This document shows, piece after piece, positions 35,001-44,757 of a DNA stretch of 64,000 nt; the first letter of the stretch is position 1, and every line of letters starts with the position of its first letter. Under the pieces are notes generated by a model. It made no database searches and was not told the DNA's origin. It worked only from the letters and a program-made list of their open reading frames with translations. A program made the position numbers and the translations under genes. The stretch comes from Telopea speciosissima. Its lineage: Eukaryota; Streptophyta; Magnoliopsida; Proteales; Proteaceae. The stretch covers positions 12,102,413 through 12,166,412 of the forward strand of contig NC_057923.1 of NCBI RefSeq assembly GCF_018873765.1. The letters run 5' to 3'.

Positions 35001-36383
35001 AAATTGTGTTACGAAATACAAAGGGTATGGTCAGCAGAGAAATAAAGACTACTATGTCTTGATTACATATATCTGGTGAGGCTAAGTAACGTTACCGACT
35101 CAATATAGTCGGGACAAGAATGACTAATACTATTATATAGCCTCGACCATTATTTTGGTATACATTTAAGGAATGAGTTTAAAGCTCTTGTCATAGGTCA
35201 TGTGATGGACACCCAACCTATGTGAAGAGGTTTAACTCCCTGAATTAGGTTCAAAGGGTACAAACGAAGTCACCGGATGACCCGACTAGTACTACTAAAA
35301 TTTACTCATTCGGTTACTTGGGAAAGTAGTACCACCACAATGAAATGAGGATGAGTTAGATACTCTTAATCAAGCTAAATCCTACGAAATGTGGGGTGTG
35401 TTAAGCTGTGGTGCACACTGGCGACCTTAGTGGATGTAGGAGGTGTGGCCGCCTACCAATGAGAGTTTTAAAGGCGAACTCTTTAAACTTCCATGAGACC
35501 AAGATAAGGGACAAGGCCGGTTAAAAATGTCCAATTTTGTCATGAACGGGTTAAGTCACGTAAGGTCGATGGTAGGATATGGATGATGAGCTTGTCGGCC
35601 ACGCCAATGAGGAAAGGTTCAAAAGTCCGACTTCACCCATACTGTAGCGAAGTTCATCGACCTAGTGTAGGTTCAAGTCCGAAAGACACCCGTAACGATG
35701 TTTCCTACTATGTTTAATATATTCACTAATTCTGTTTTGTTTTATCGGTATTTTGAATCTGTGGGGGATTGTTGGATTTTTAATTATTTTAAAATTAAAG
35801 ATTCAAAATACGGTTTTGTTGGAGTGTTGATTGCTTCCCTAATAGACACCTAAATAGCCAATAGGTGCCTATTGGAAGACTTGTTTGAGTGGCTAACAAA
35901 CAAGCCTTATGGGAAAATACATGAGTTGGGACATATCTCTTGGAGACATCCCTTAGGGGTGTCTCTTCCTCTCTTATATAAAGAGAGGAGGTCTTGCTCA
36001 TTCTCTAACAATTGTTTTTGAAACACATTTTTTCTTCCCCACCGTAGTCATTCAGTGTCGTTGAATTAGTGAATATAGCCTTTGGACGCCCTTTGTAATC
36101 ACATTTGGAACTGCAACCTATGTGATTAGAGAGTTGTTTTATCTTGGGGGTATAGATGCATGGTCAACCCAGATTGCAGAATTGGGGCATCTAAAAACCT
36201 TAAGGAGAGCATTGTTTGATGCGACTCAACTCTACCATTTATTGTTCGGGTTATACAAGAGGACGTGTATTGTTGATGCGGTGCGATACTATCTGCCATA
36301 CCAATCAGATAAGTCTTGTATGTACTATTTGTTTATAGTATTTCTAGTCTTATACTTGCTGCCCATGATATTTTACTCTTACA
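32074..36383 (+). mobile_element. LTR-flanked non-coding element (LARD-like), young
   Basis: LTRs at 32074-32685 and 35770-36383 both start TGTTGGATTTTTAATT and end ACTCTTACA. They differ by about three substitutions and four small indels over 612 bp. The 5-bp target duplication GAGTC flanks the whole (32069-32073 and 36384-36388). The purine tract GTGGGGGAT precedes the right LTR. The 3.1-kb interior has no frame above about 65 codons and no gag or pol motif, which fits a large retrotransposon derivative dependent on a partner. It looks structurally whole. LTR divergence near 0.5% suggests insertion within the last few hundred thousand years at usual plant rates. The empty site is visible at about 48716. 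Confidence 0.92.
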
Positions 36384-36760
36384 GAGTCCAAGACCACCAT
36401 TCAGAAAAGGAACCAGCTCAAAATCAACAAAAGTCTTACTAGTGGAGAATCGCTACAATGCCTTAAACTACCCTAGTAGATTGATGATGTGGAGAGATTC
36501 TTAGTGGATGATGATGATGTGGCACTCTCTTTCAATACACTCTCTTAAAGATTGCATCAAAGCACCTTGAAACAATCTACCATGTCATGAGAGTCGAGAC
36601 TAGACCTTATGTCTTGAAACAATCTCTCATATGTCTTGATCGAGACTAGTCCCTATGTCTTAAGTATCTGTTTTCATCTATTTCTTTCTAAAGTCTTCTA
36701 TGTAATTTCAGTCCTTAGATCTCATGAGCATGTTAGTTTTTGCACTAGCTATGTGCCACT
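36384..36760. repeat. Left edge of duplication unit I, second part
   Basis: Continues the match to unit II (48717-49083), for example GTGGATGATGATGATGTGGC in both. With the LTR-flanked element and one copy of GAGTC removed, 31260-36760 and 47935-49083 align along their whole length. Confidence 0.9.
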
Positions 36761-38034
36761 AATTTCTGTACTTGGAATAGGGAATTTTGTGAATAAAAGT
36801 TGCTATAAGCACTCCATTGAACCAACATGTGTTCTTCTCTGTTAAACCTATAAGAGTTCAACAGTGAAGACCTTGTAGAGTTTTCTCATCTAACCTAGAA
36901 AAGTTAGGTGTTTTTCTTTGTGTTCCTTGCATTCTAAAAGAGTTGTAATAATACTCTTGGAGCTATTATACATCTTAGAAGAGAGGTGTTTTTATCCTAT
37001 ACATAATATCCCTTTACATAATAAAGAAGGGGTGGAAAAATATACACATAGGAGCATGCATACAAAATCACAAGTGAATTATTGCGAAAAGAGAGATACA
37101 GAGAGGTTAAAAAACGTAGAGGAAAAAGGTAAAATGCATGGGAGAAGGTGGGGTGTAGAAAGATGAAAATGAAAGAAATGGGAATCACATTTTTATTTTG
37201 TTTTCATAAATACCCATCTTCCCCTTGTAATCACCACATCCTCAAACATGCAAACTTGTCTTCATGATGCGAGGGCAAGATCTCAAGCGTTCATTGTTCC
37301 CTATTAGGGACTTGGGTCTCATCTTCCATGCGATAGTTGACGTGAAACCTGAGATCAAATCCTGAGAACCCTCGATTAAACGAAAATTTTCACGTCCCGA
37401 TTTTAATACCACTTGTTAAGAACTTGGGTCTCACCCTCAAAAATTAATCGTTAAGGACAGGGAGCCCAAATACCGATTAACCCACCTATATCTCTTTTCA
37501 TATTTAATGTGAGATTATTTTTTTTTTGTTTAATGCATAGGTAGCCCAACAATCTCTTCACTAACACTTCGTATAATGTATAATATGAATAGAACGAAAG
37601 AGGGAAAGACAATTCTACACCCACAATTGTTTTTAACGCAAAATATATTTGTATGTAAAATTTATCAAAGCAAACCGGTGACTTAGGTGTTAAGAAACCG
37701 ATTCAAGTTTGAGTGGGCCCCCTGCCCTTTTTCCCGTGAAGAGGAACCCATCAATCACTACCCTTGGAAATTAGGCTTTTTTATTGCCACAATATATAGT
37801 GTTGCAGGCCTAGATTGGGTTAGCGTAAACATGTGGAGGTCTCATGTCGTTTGACTATATCCCTCCTCATAAAGGCATGATCCCATCGTTTTTGTAGCGC
37901 TCTACGCAGTCAAATACGTCATAAACATGATAGAGACACACATTCCGCCGCGCACCACACCGTTCTGCTCTTTATTCTTTAAATACCCCCACCTCCCTCT
38001 TCTCTCTCGTATGTGTGTGTGAGTGAAAGAAGAG
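36761..38034 (+). promoter_or_regulatory. Upstream region of CYP72A copy 3
   Basis: From about 37180 (AATCACATTTTTATTTTGTT) it matches 49190-50030 upstream of copy 5. The proximal part keeps CATAAAGGCATGATCCCAT, GTCAAATACGTCATAAACAT (about 37910) and CTTTAAAT at 37977-37984. The region 36761-37180 has no counterpart in unit II, and no gene is seen in it. Confidence 0.6.
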
Positions 38035-41000
38035 ATGGGAGAAACTGGGTTCTTTTCAATGGTGATATTATGCATTTTGGTTGTATTATGGGGGGAATGG
38101 AAGGTGTTGGAATGGATATGGTGGAGACCCAAGAAGCTGGAGAGGCATCTCATGGTACAAGGCATCAAAGTCACTCCTTACAAGTTACTGTTGGGTGACC
38201 TGAAAGAGTTTCTGAGTCTGTTCAAGGAAGCGAAGTCCAAGCCCATGAACCTATCCCATGATATTGTTCCGCGTGTATTTCTCTTTCATCTTCAAATCAT
38301 ACAGAAATATGGTATGTTTTAATTCCAATTTTATTTTCACTGCAATTGTTCTTTCTTTGGGTAACAATGGAAGGTGATGTTTCCAAAAATCACTAGGCTT
38401 TTATGTTCTTTTAAGCCCTGAAAATACATTATATTTAGGATAAATTACACGTCACCTCCTGATTTTCGAACGAAACTCAGATCACCCATTGGTTTTGAAA
38501 AAACTCAAATCACTCCCTTAGCAGTAACGGTGTTAGTTTGTTGCTAGTTATTGGTGTGAAAGGACTATTTTACTCTTGTACTAAAACATTATAATTAAAT
38601 TCACAATACACTACTAAAGGGTAGTTTAGGGATTTAAATTTATTTAACTGGATGACATCATCACTTAACAGCATAAAACTAACGTTAGGGATGCTTTCAC
38701 ATTGGGTGTGTGAGTATAGTGTGTGTTGTGTATATCCGCCATTCCACGGTCCTAAAAGTCAGTTAACCTTTTGGGATTGGTGTGTGGTTTGTGTGATTAC
38801 ATTTTCATCAAATTAAAAAAAAGAAAAACCTAACATTAGGGACTAATTTGTCATATTGGGGTTTAAACCAGCGGGTGATTTGAGTTTATTCAAAAATCGA
38901 AGGGTGATCTGAGTTTCGTTTAAAAACTAGGGGGTGACGTGTAATTTACCCTTATACTTTATATGGGTAAAATTAAAAGAGAATTAATTGTTGATAATTG
39001 AAATTTGAAAATGTCAGGTAAACTCTCTGCCTTTTGGTTAGGAACAACTCCAGTATTGTATATAATGGATCCAAACCTAATTAGGGAGATAATGAGCAAC
39101 AAGTTTGGTCACTTTGAGAAGATCAAAGGTTTTGGACTCGCACGATATTTTATAGGCGGAGTTGCAGTCTATGAGGGTGAGAAATGGGCAAAACATAGAC
39201 GGATTATAAACCCAGCCTTTCATGTGGAAAAACTAAAGGTTTCTTCTATATCTTCGACATTTCCTTCTAATCCTTTTAAATGGATACATTTTCTGTAGTA
39301 GCTTTTCCATGCTATTGTGATAACATTGCTGATAGATTGTATATCTTCTTCTTTCTTTGTTAACTATCAAAGCGAATGTTATCGGCATTTTATACAAGCT
39401 CTAATGAGATGGTCAGCAAATGGGAAAAATTGGTTACATCAGCAGGGTCTTTTGAATTGGATGTGTGGCCAGAACTCCAATATTTAACAGGGGATGTCAT
39501 CTCTAGGGCAGCATTTGGTAGCTCTTATGAAGAAGGTAAACGGATTTTCAAATTACAAGATGAGCAAGGCCAGCTCATCATCCAAGCTTTGCAAACTGCA
39601 TTCATCCCTGGTTTTAGGTATAATTCATTTTTCTTATCTACTTGAGTTAGTTTTTACATTTTCTAGAATCAATTCAAATAATCAATATCCATTTTCAATA
39701 GCTACACAGAAAGCAAAATTTTTTCTTAGATACCTTAGCTTTTTTTGAACAAAAATGATAAAACTCATAAATAACCAATATATAATTCAAATCATGACAT
39801 AAAATGTTGTTGGGGTGCGATGTCTTGTATTTCATTGCTTGTATTAGTGGGCTGATTCCAAATGACCGTTAATAGACCATAGAGCTTGAAAATGTACCTA
39901 TTTAGGGTTTCGTTATATATTTATATTTGTAGTGAGACGGCTTTCTCTATAATTAATCTGAGAGAGCTTATTCTCCAATATTGATAGTAAAGTGAAATCA
40001 CCACTCATGGACATAGGCAATCTTACCAAACCACCAAAATCCTTATGCGTATTGTGTGATTGTTTATTTGTAATTTTTTCATTCTTTTCTGCATCGTTTA
40101 AGGTTCTCGTCTTTTCACAAATGCTAGCCATGAGTCATGACTTGTGACTTGATCCATAGTCAAGCTCACTCATGTTTAAATTTATTCATTTTGTGTCAAA
40201 AGAAAATGTGACAGATGTAAAGATATATATATCATTTTTTAATTCTTGCCCTCACCAATGTTATTATGTATATAGTTTGCTGCCAACGAAAAGAAACAGA
40301 AGAATAAAAGAAATTCACAAAGAAGTGCGAGCCCTTTTAATGGGTATCATCAACAAAAGACAACAGACCATGAGGGTTACAGAAGCCAGCAATGATGACT
40401 TGTTAGGGTTGTTACTTGAATCCAACGATAAGGAAATTCAAGAAAATAAAAACAAGAATGTTGGGATGAGCATAGAAGAGGTCATCGAAGAATGTAAACT
40501 ATTCTACTTTGCAGGGCAAGAAACCACCTCTGTTCTCCTTGTTTGGACAATGGTTGTATTAAGTATGCATTTAGAATGGCAAGTGCGTGCTAGGGAAGAA
40601 GTCTTACAAGTCTTTGGAAAGAACCACCCGGATTATGATGGACTAAATCACCTCAAAATTGTAAGGACTTGCTTTCAATTCCTATATGTTTTAGATATAT
40701 ATAGGGATCGTGATTTTTTATGGTGCGCTGCCCGTAGCGGCCTGTGCGGCCTAGATAGAGTGCTGTGCGTAATGTCCATCTTACCCCTGCCCAAGCACCT
40801 TGCTCGAGTAGGGGTAAGGCGGACATTGCATGCGGCACTCTGTCTGGGCCGCATAGGCCGCTATTAGGGGTACAAGTTTAACCCTGTCGGCCCGAACCCG
40901 CCCTGAGCCTGAACAAGGTCTGGGTTGAGATATTTGGCCCTAAGGACGGGTCAGGGCTGAAAATTTCTAACACTAAATCAGGGTTTGGTCGGGTTAGGGT

Positions 41001-42140
41001 TGAGGCCTGAGGCTAAGCTTGGCCCGGCCCAGCTCAAGCCTGATTTAAGTTATAGTATAAAATATGGGAAAAAGTTCTTTGTCTGGGAGTGTGGCCTACG
41101 CCAGCACTCCTATGAGTCTATCTCTCTCCTCCCCATGTGAAAAGACACCTCTGCTCTCTTGTTTTAAGGAGGAGAGAGATAGACACATGGAAGTGCTGGC
41201 GTAGGCCACACTCCCGTACAAAAAACTGCTTCCCATAAAATATATATTGGTATAATATATACATTATAAACTTTAAATGTCACCCATATTTTTGTATATA
41301 ATATATTATATATGAAGACAATAAGTGATATAATACCGTTTATTATAGTGTTATTTTATATAAAATTGATAATATTCTCCCCAGCCCATTCCAGCCCATG
41401 TATTTCTTTCCCTTTCCCCATGATCAGGGCCAATCAAGGTTACCCCAGCCCGACCCTATGGGCGGGTCAAGGTTGGATTTTTCTTGCCCTGAGTCAGGGT
41501 CGGGTCGGGTCGGGTCGGACCTGGGCCCAGCTAAGGAGACTTAGGGTTGGGCTAGGGTTCTATAAAACCCAGCCCATCCCGACCCTGTTGTAGCCCTAGC
41601 CGCTATGGGCAGTGCGCCATTGAGGATCTGTATTGTATATATAGACTCTATTAAATTTAGAACATAGTCTTTCTAACCTTTTCTTTTCATAATTAATCCT
41701 CCATTAATGCACAGGTTACCATGATTTTATACGAGGTTCTTAGATTATATCCACCAGTTTTATATCTTAGTCGGTGTACAAACAAGAACATAAAACTAGG
41801 AGAAATATCTCTTCCCCCTGGAATACAAGTAATGTTACCAATAGTCCTTCTTCACCATGATCAAGAAGTATGGGGTGAAGATGCAAAAGAGTTCAAACCA
41901 GAGAGATTTGCAGAAGGAATCTCAAAAGCCACAAAGAATCAAGTTTCATTTTTACCATTTGGTTGGGGTCCTCGAATATGCATTGGACAACAATTTGCGT
42001 TGACAGAAGCAAAGATGGCTTTAGCAATGATTTTACAAAGATTTGCTTTTGAACTTTCTCCATCCTATGCTCATGCTCCTGCCACTATAATAACTCTTCA
42101 TCCACAGCATGGTGCTCAAATCATATTACATAAACTATAG
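38035..42140 (+). CDS. CYP72A: Cytochrome P450, CYP72A family (copy 3), intact
   Basis: Exons 38035-38311, 39018-39238, 39373-39617, 40276-40660 and 41715-42140; 1554 nt, 517 aa, with consensus splice borders and no break seen. The start is the second ATG of the open stretch (38035), which matches the MGE start of all paralogues. Landmarks: N-terminal membrane segment ([16 protein letters not shown]), AGQETTS I-helix, EVLR (383-386), KPERF, haem loop [10 protein letters not shown] with Cys465. Exon 4 is two codons shorter than in copy 2 in the polar NKNKKN stretch. It is the sister of copy 5: both share TIR-element insertions in intron 1 and the nested hAT-in-MITE in intron 4. Predicted ER membrane monooxygenase; substrate unknown. 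Confidence 0.95.
38437..38952. mobile_element. Inverted-repeat element in intron 1 of copy 3
   Basis: Ends TAAATTACACGTCACC and GGTGACGTGTAATTTA are inverted repeats of about 60 bp, including words like GAAACTCAGATCACCC. The same element is in intron 1 of copy 5 (50439-50779), so it predates the duplication. Here it holds an extra roughly 130-bp insert (about 38690-38822) flanked by CTAACGTTAGGG and CTAACATTAGGG. That insert ends A-rich and resembles sequence at 47300-47395. Confidence 0.85.
39820..40110 (+). repeat. LTR-like fragment in intron 3 of copy 3
   Basis: Contains GGACATAGGCAATCTTACCA and related words shared with intron 3 of copy 5 (51830-52100) and intron 4 of copy 2. Copia LTR-like remnant present before copies 3 and 5 separated. 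Confidence 0.6.
40865..41598. mobile_element. hAT-type non-autonomous element with nested MITE
   Basis: Ends TAGGGGTACAA and TTGTAGCCCTA are inverted repeats. The 8-bp duplication GCCGCTAT flanks it (40857-40864 and 41599-41606), the hAT signature. Its subterminal parts are rich in GGGTCAGG/GCCCGACC words. A Mutator-type MITE (41066-41234) is nested inside and flanked by a 9-bp duplication ATAAAATAT. The paralogue in copy 5 (52834-53394) lacks that inner MITE. Confidence 0.93.
41066..41234. mobile_element. Mutator-type MITE nested in the hAT element
   Basis: 169 bp starting GGGAAAAAGTTCTTTGTCTG and ending AAAAACTGCTTCCC, with inner inverted words AGTGTGGCCTACGCCAGCAC / AGTGCTGGCGTAGGCCACAC. 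9-bp duplication ATAAAATAT on both sides. A relative lies at 55794-56148. Confidence 0.93.
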
Positions 42141-42328
42141 AATCATCATTTCTGGGTGATTACTATCATGAGAATCTTTCTTTGTAACTTATTTTGATAG
42201 TTTAATGTGTTTTGTACCAAATATATAATGTTTACATGTATTTGAAAAGGGATTTTCTTATTAACATTCTATCAAATAATTTGTTACTTTACTTTTTAAC
42301 CTTTTTCTTCTTAATACATTAAATATTT

Positions 42329-44338
42329 GGGAAAATATCACGTATCTCCCCTGAAGTATGACTTATGTACATTTTCACCCGTGAGGTTTGAAAAATTCCA
42401 CGTACTTCCCCTGCTTTTCAAACTAAATAATAAAAACACCCACTTCGTTAATTGTAGACGTTAAACGTTAGAATTTCGATTTAAATGGCCAAACTGCCCT
42501 CATCTTCTTCCCCAAATCGTTTCTCAAAACATAAAACCCTAAACCCATTTTAAGGTTTCAAAACCCCAGTGCCGCCTTTAGCAGCGGCCAAACCAAAGGG
42601 CCAGCCGCCAAACAGTGTTGATCTCAGGTAGCATTTCACTAGGATTTCGCCCAAAGATGAAACGAAATCCACAAACCTTAATTAAGAATACAAATCTGCA
42701 GCACCTGCAGATCTTTCCTTAGTCCTAAGAGTAGACGAGGCTGGTAAGAATCTTAAGCCGCCGTTATCGCTTAAGGAAAGAGTTAGGGTTCTAGATGCGC
42801 ATGCAAAAATCAAACCATGAGTGTCTTTCAAGAAAACATAATTGTAGAAGGGAAACTGTAGAAAAGAATGGAGTAAAAAGTATACCTGATGCTTAGCCTG
42901 CAAGACGTCCCAAACCTCAAAACTGAAAAGGGAATCAGTTTTACGGAAACTCGGAAAGAACACAAATAAAAAATTTTAGAGCTCAAAGAAACAGAGAAAG
43001 GAAACAAATAAGAACGAAGTGTACGATCCTTCTCTGGTTCCCCAAATTTCAAAGTTCAAATTGAGCTTCGCTCACCCTCTCTCTGCTTGTCTTCACTTCA
43101 GTCGTCGTATGGTCATGGACGACGAATTGTGTGATGGACAAACCACAGATCGTTTTCTTACAAAATTGAAAATCCGAAACTCACAGTTGGCTTCACTCTC
43201 CAAAACCCTAACTTTGCCCGCCTGAAACCCTTCTCCTCTTCTTTCATTCCTCGATTTCAACCTCCGTCGCAGGCCAAGCTCGCGAATTGAGAAACGGTGA
43301 GGGTTTGGTGTTGAAAATTTAAATTCATTTAAAATATTTGATTCAAAATATTTGTATTCTTTATTAAAAGGTTTATTAGAGGGTTTTGTCGCTTTCTAAT
43401 AGACACCTAAATGACCAATGAGTGTACCTATTAGAAGATTTGTTTGACTGGTCAACAAACAATTCTTACGGAAAAATGCATGTTTTATGGGCATATCCTT
43501 TGGAGACATCCCTTTGGGGTGCATTTTCTTCTCCTATATAAAGAGAAGAGTCTTGTCCATTTCTCTAATAATTTTTGAGAAAACTTTTTTGTTTTTCTCT
43601 CAGTTTTGTTTCTCCGCTGTTTATATCCAATTGAATGCAACTCTCCGTGCCTTTAGTAGCCTAGTATTTGAAGTGCATCGTTACTAGTTAGCTTTTAACC
43701 GGAGCGCTATTTTATCTTAGAGGCTGATTCGCAAGGGCCCGGCTACACTATAGGGGGCGTCTACAGTCTTAAGGAGAGTGACTTTTGTCACAACTCAGCT
43801 CCACTGTTTGTTTTATTTTTTTCATGTTTTTCAGGCTTATGATGCGTTATATGGTGCTTGAGATTGTCGTCATTGAACTCGGTTTGTCTACATTAAGATA
43901 AGTAATCTAACCCCTTAGTTACATATATATTGATATGTATGTTTTAGAAGATTGTTTCCAACATTTGGGAGATGGAGCGAATAGGTTGCTAGAAAATTTG
44001 GGGAAGTCGGAGAGATCTTTGAGATGGGTGGTGAGGCACCATGGTCGTGGCTGGCGCCGATAAGCAAACGATCAAAGGGGATTTTCCCCTATTTTCCTTT
44101 CTGGTTTCTTATTTCACGTTTAGGATTGAAGGGTTTCAAACCCTAAACAATTTGGGGAAGAAGATGAGGGCAATTTGGTCATTTAAATCAAAATTCTAAC
44201 GTTTAACGTCTACAATTAATGAAGTGGGTGTTTTTGTTACTTAGTTTGGAAAGCAGGGGAGGTACGTGGAATTTCCCAAACCTCACGGGTGAAAGTGTAT
44301 ATAAGTCATATCTCAGGGGAGGTACATGATATTTTTCC
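42329..44338. mobile_element. Mutator-like element (candidate Pack-MULE), 2.0 kb
   Basis: Inverted ends of about 200 bp: GGGAAAATATCACGTATCTC at the left and GGAGGTACATGATATTTTTCC at the right. The 9-bp duplication TAAATATTT flanks it (42320-42328 and 44339-44347). The same site downstream of copy 5 is empty (ATTAAATATTTTCTAATGAG, about 54115). No transposase is seen. The interior has a moderately GC-rich, gene-like part (42690-43250), including a minus-strand exon-like piece reading SFEVWDVLQAKHQ before a GTATAC donor. This may be a captured host fragment that I cannot identify. A solo LTR (43309-43963) is inserted in it. Confidence 0.93.
43309..43963 (+). mobile_element. Solo LTR, distant relative of the LARD-like LTR
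   Basis: Starts TGTTGAAAATTTAAATTC and ends TTGTTTCCAACA. The 5-bp duplication TTTGG flanks it (43304-43308 and 43964-43968). It shares the order of words with the 32074 LTR: CTAATAGACACCTAAAT, TTTGGAGACATCCC, TATATAAAGAGA and TTAAGGAGAG. Clearly diverged, so it is an older insertion of a related family. A solo LTR forms by recombination between the two LTRs of a full element. Confidence 0.92.
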
Positions 44339-44574
44339 TAAATATTTTTCAATGAGTGTAAATATTGTCATTTAACCTATGTACGTACTTGAAATCTATG
44401 TATTACAACGACACATTTTATAATGATCTAATGATATGTCACTTTCAAATTATTTTTGAATTAAACCATCCATGCAAATAATTGCGAGGGATAGAGAGAG
44501 AGAGAGAGAAGTTTAAAAACAAGGAGAAAAATAGGTAAATATGCATGATAGAAGTAGGTGGACGGGATCTGGCT

Positions 44575-44757
44575 TCTCTCCACGGAGCTCAGCGTCCAGG
44601 GAATGCCCAGGTGGGCATCCAACGGTTGGGCTGTGCCACACACATCCCGACATATATACAGTAAACCATCGAGATGTATGTGACACAGCCCAATAGCTGA
44701 ATACCCCCTGGACACTCTCTGGCACTGGGCCATTTGGAGAGGAGCTAAATCCAGGTG
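44575..44757. mobile_element. Palindromic MITE downstream of copy 3
   Basis: Inverted ends CTCTCCACGGAGCT / GGAGAGGAGCTAAATCC and inner words GGGCTGTGCCACACACATCC / ATGTATGTGACACAGCCCAA. A paralogous copy is at 54350-54537 downstream of copy 5, so the insertion predates the duplication. The 1-kb tandem repeat begins inside it. Confidence 0.75.

Larger units (their letters stand above)
40704..41630. mobile_element. MITE split by a hAT element, intron 4 of copy 3
   Basis: The outer MITE (40704-40864 plus 41599-41630) belongs to the GGGGTAAGGCGG-centred family (compare 5799 and 18451). It is interrupted at 40865 by a hAT element. The same nesting is found in intron 4 of copy 5, so both insertions predate the duplication. 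Confidence 0.85.

Noticed and set aside
32686-35769. Coding interior of the LTR-flanked element
   Set aside because: All frames are about 65 codons or shorter and none resembles gag or pol.
44461-44733. 90-codon minus-strand frame
   Set aside because: Lies in a palindromic MITE and P450 3' flank; a diverged copy at 54223-54585 shows no coding conservation.
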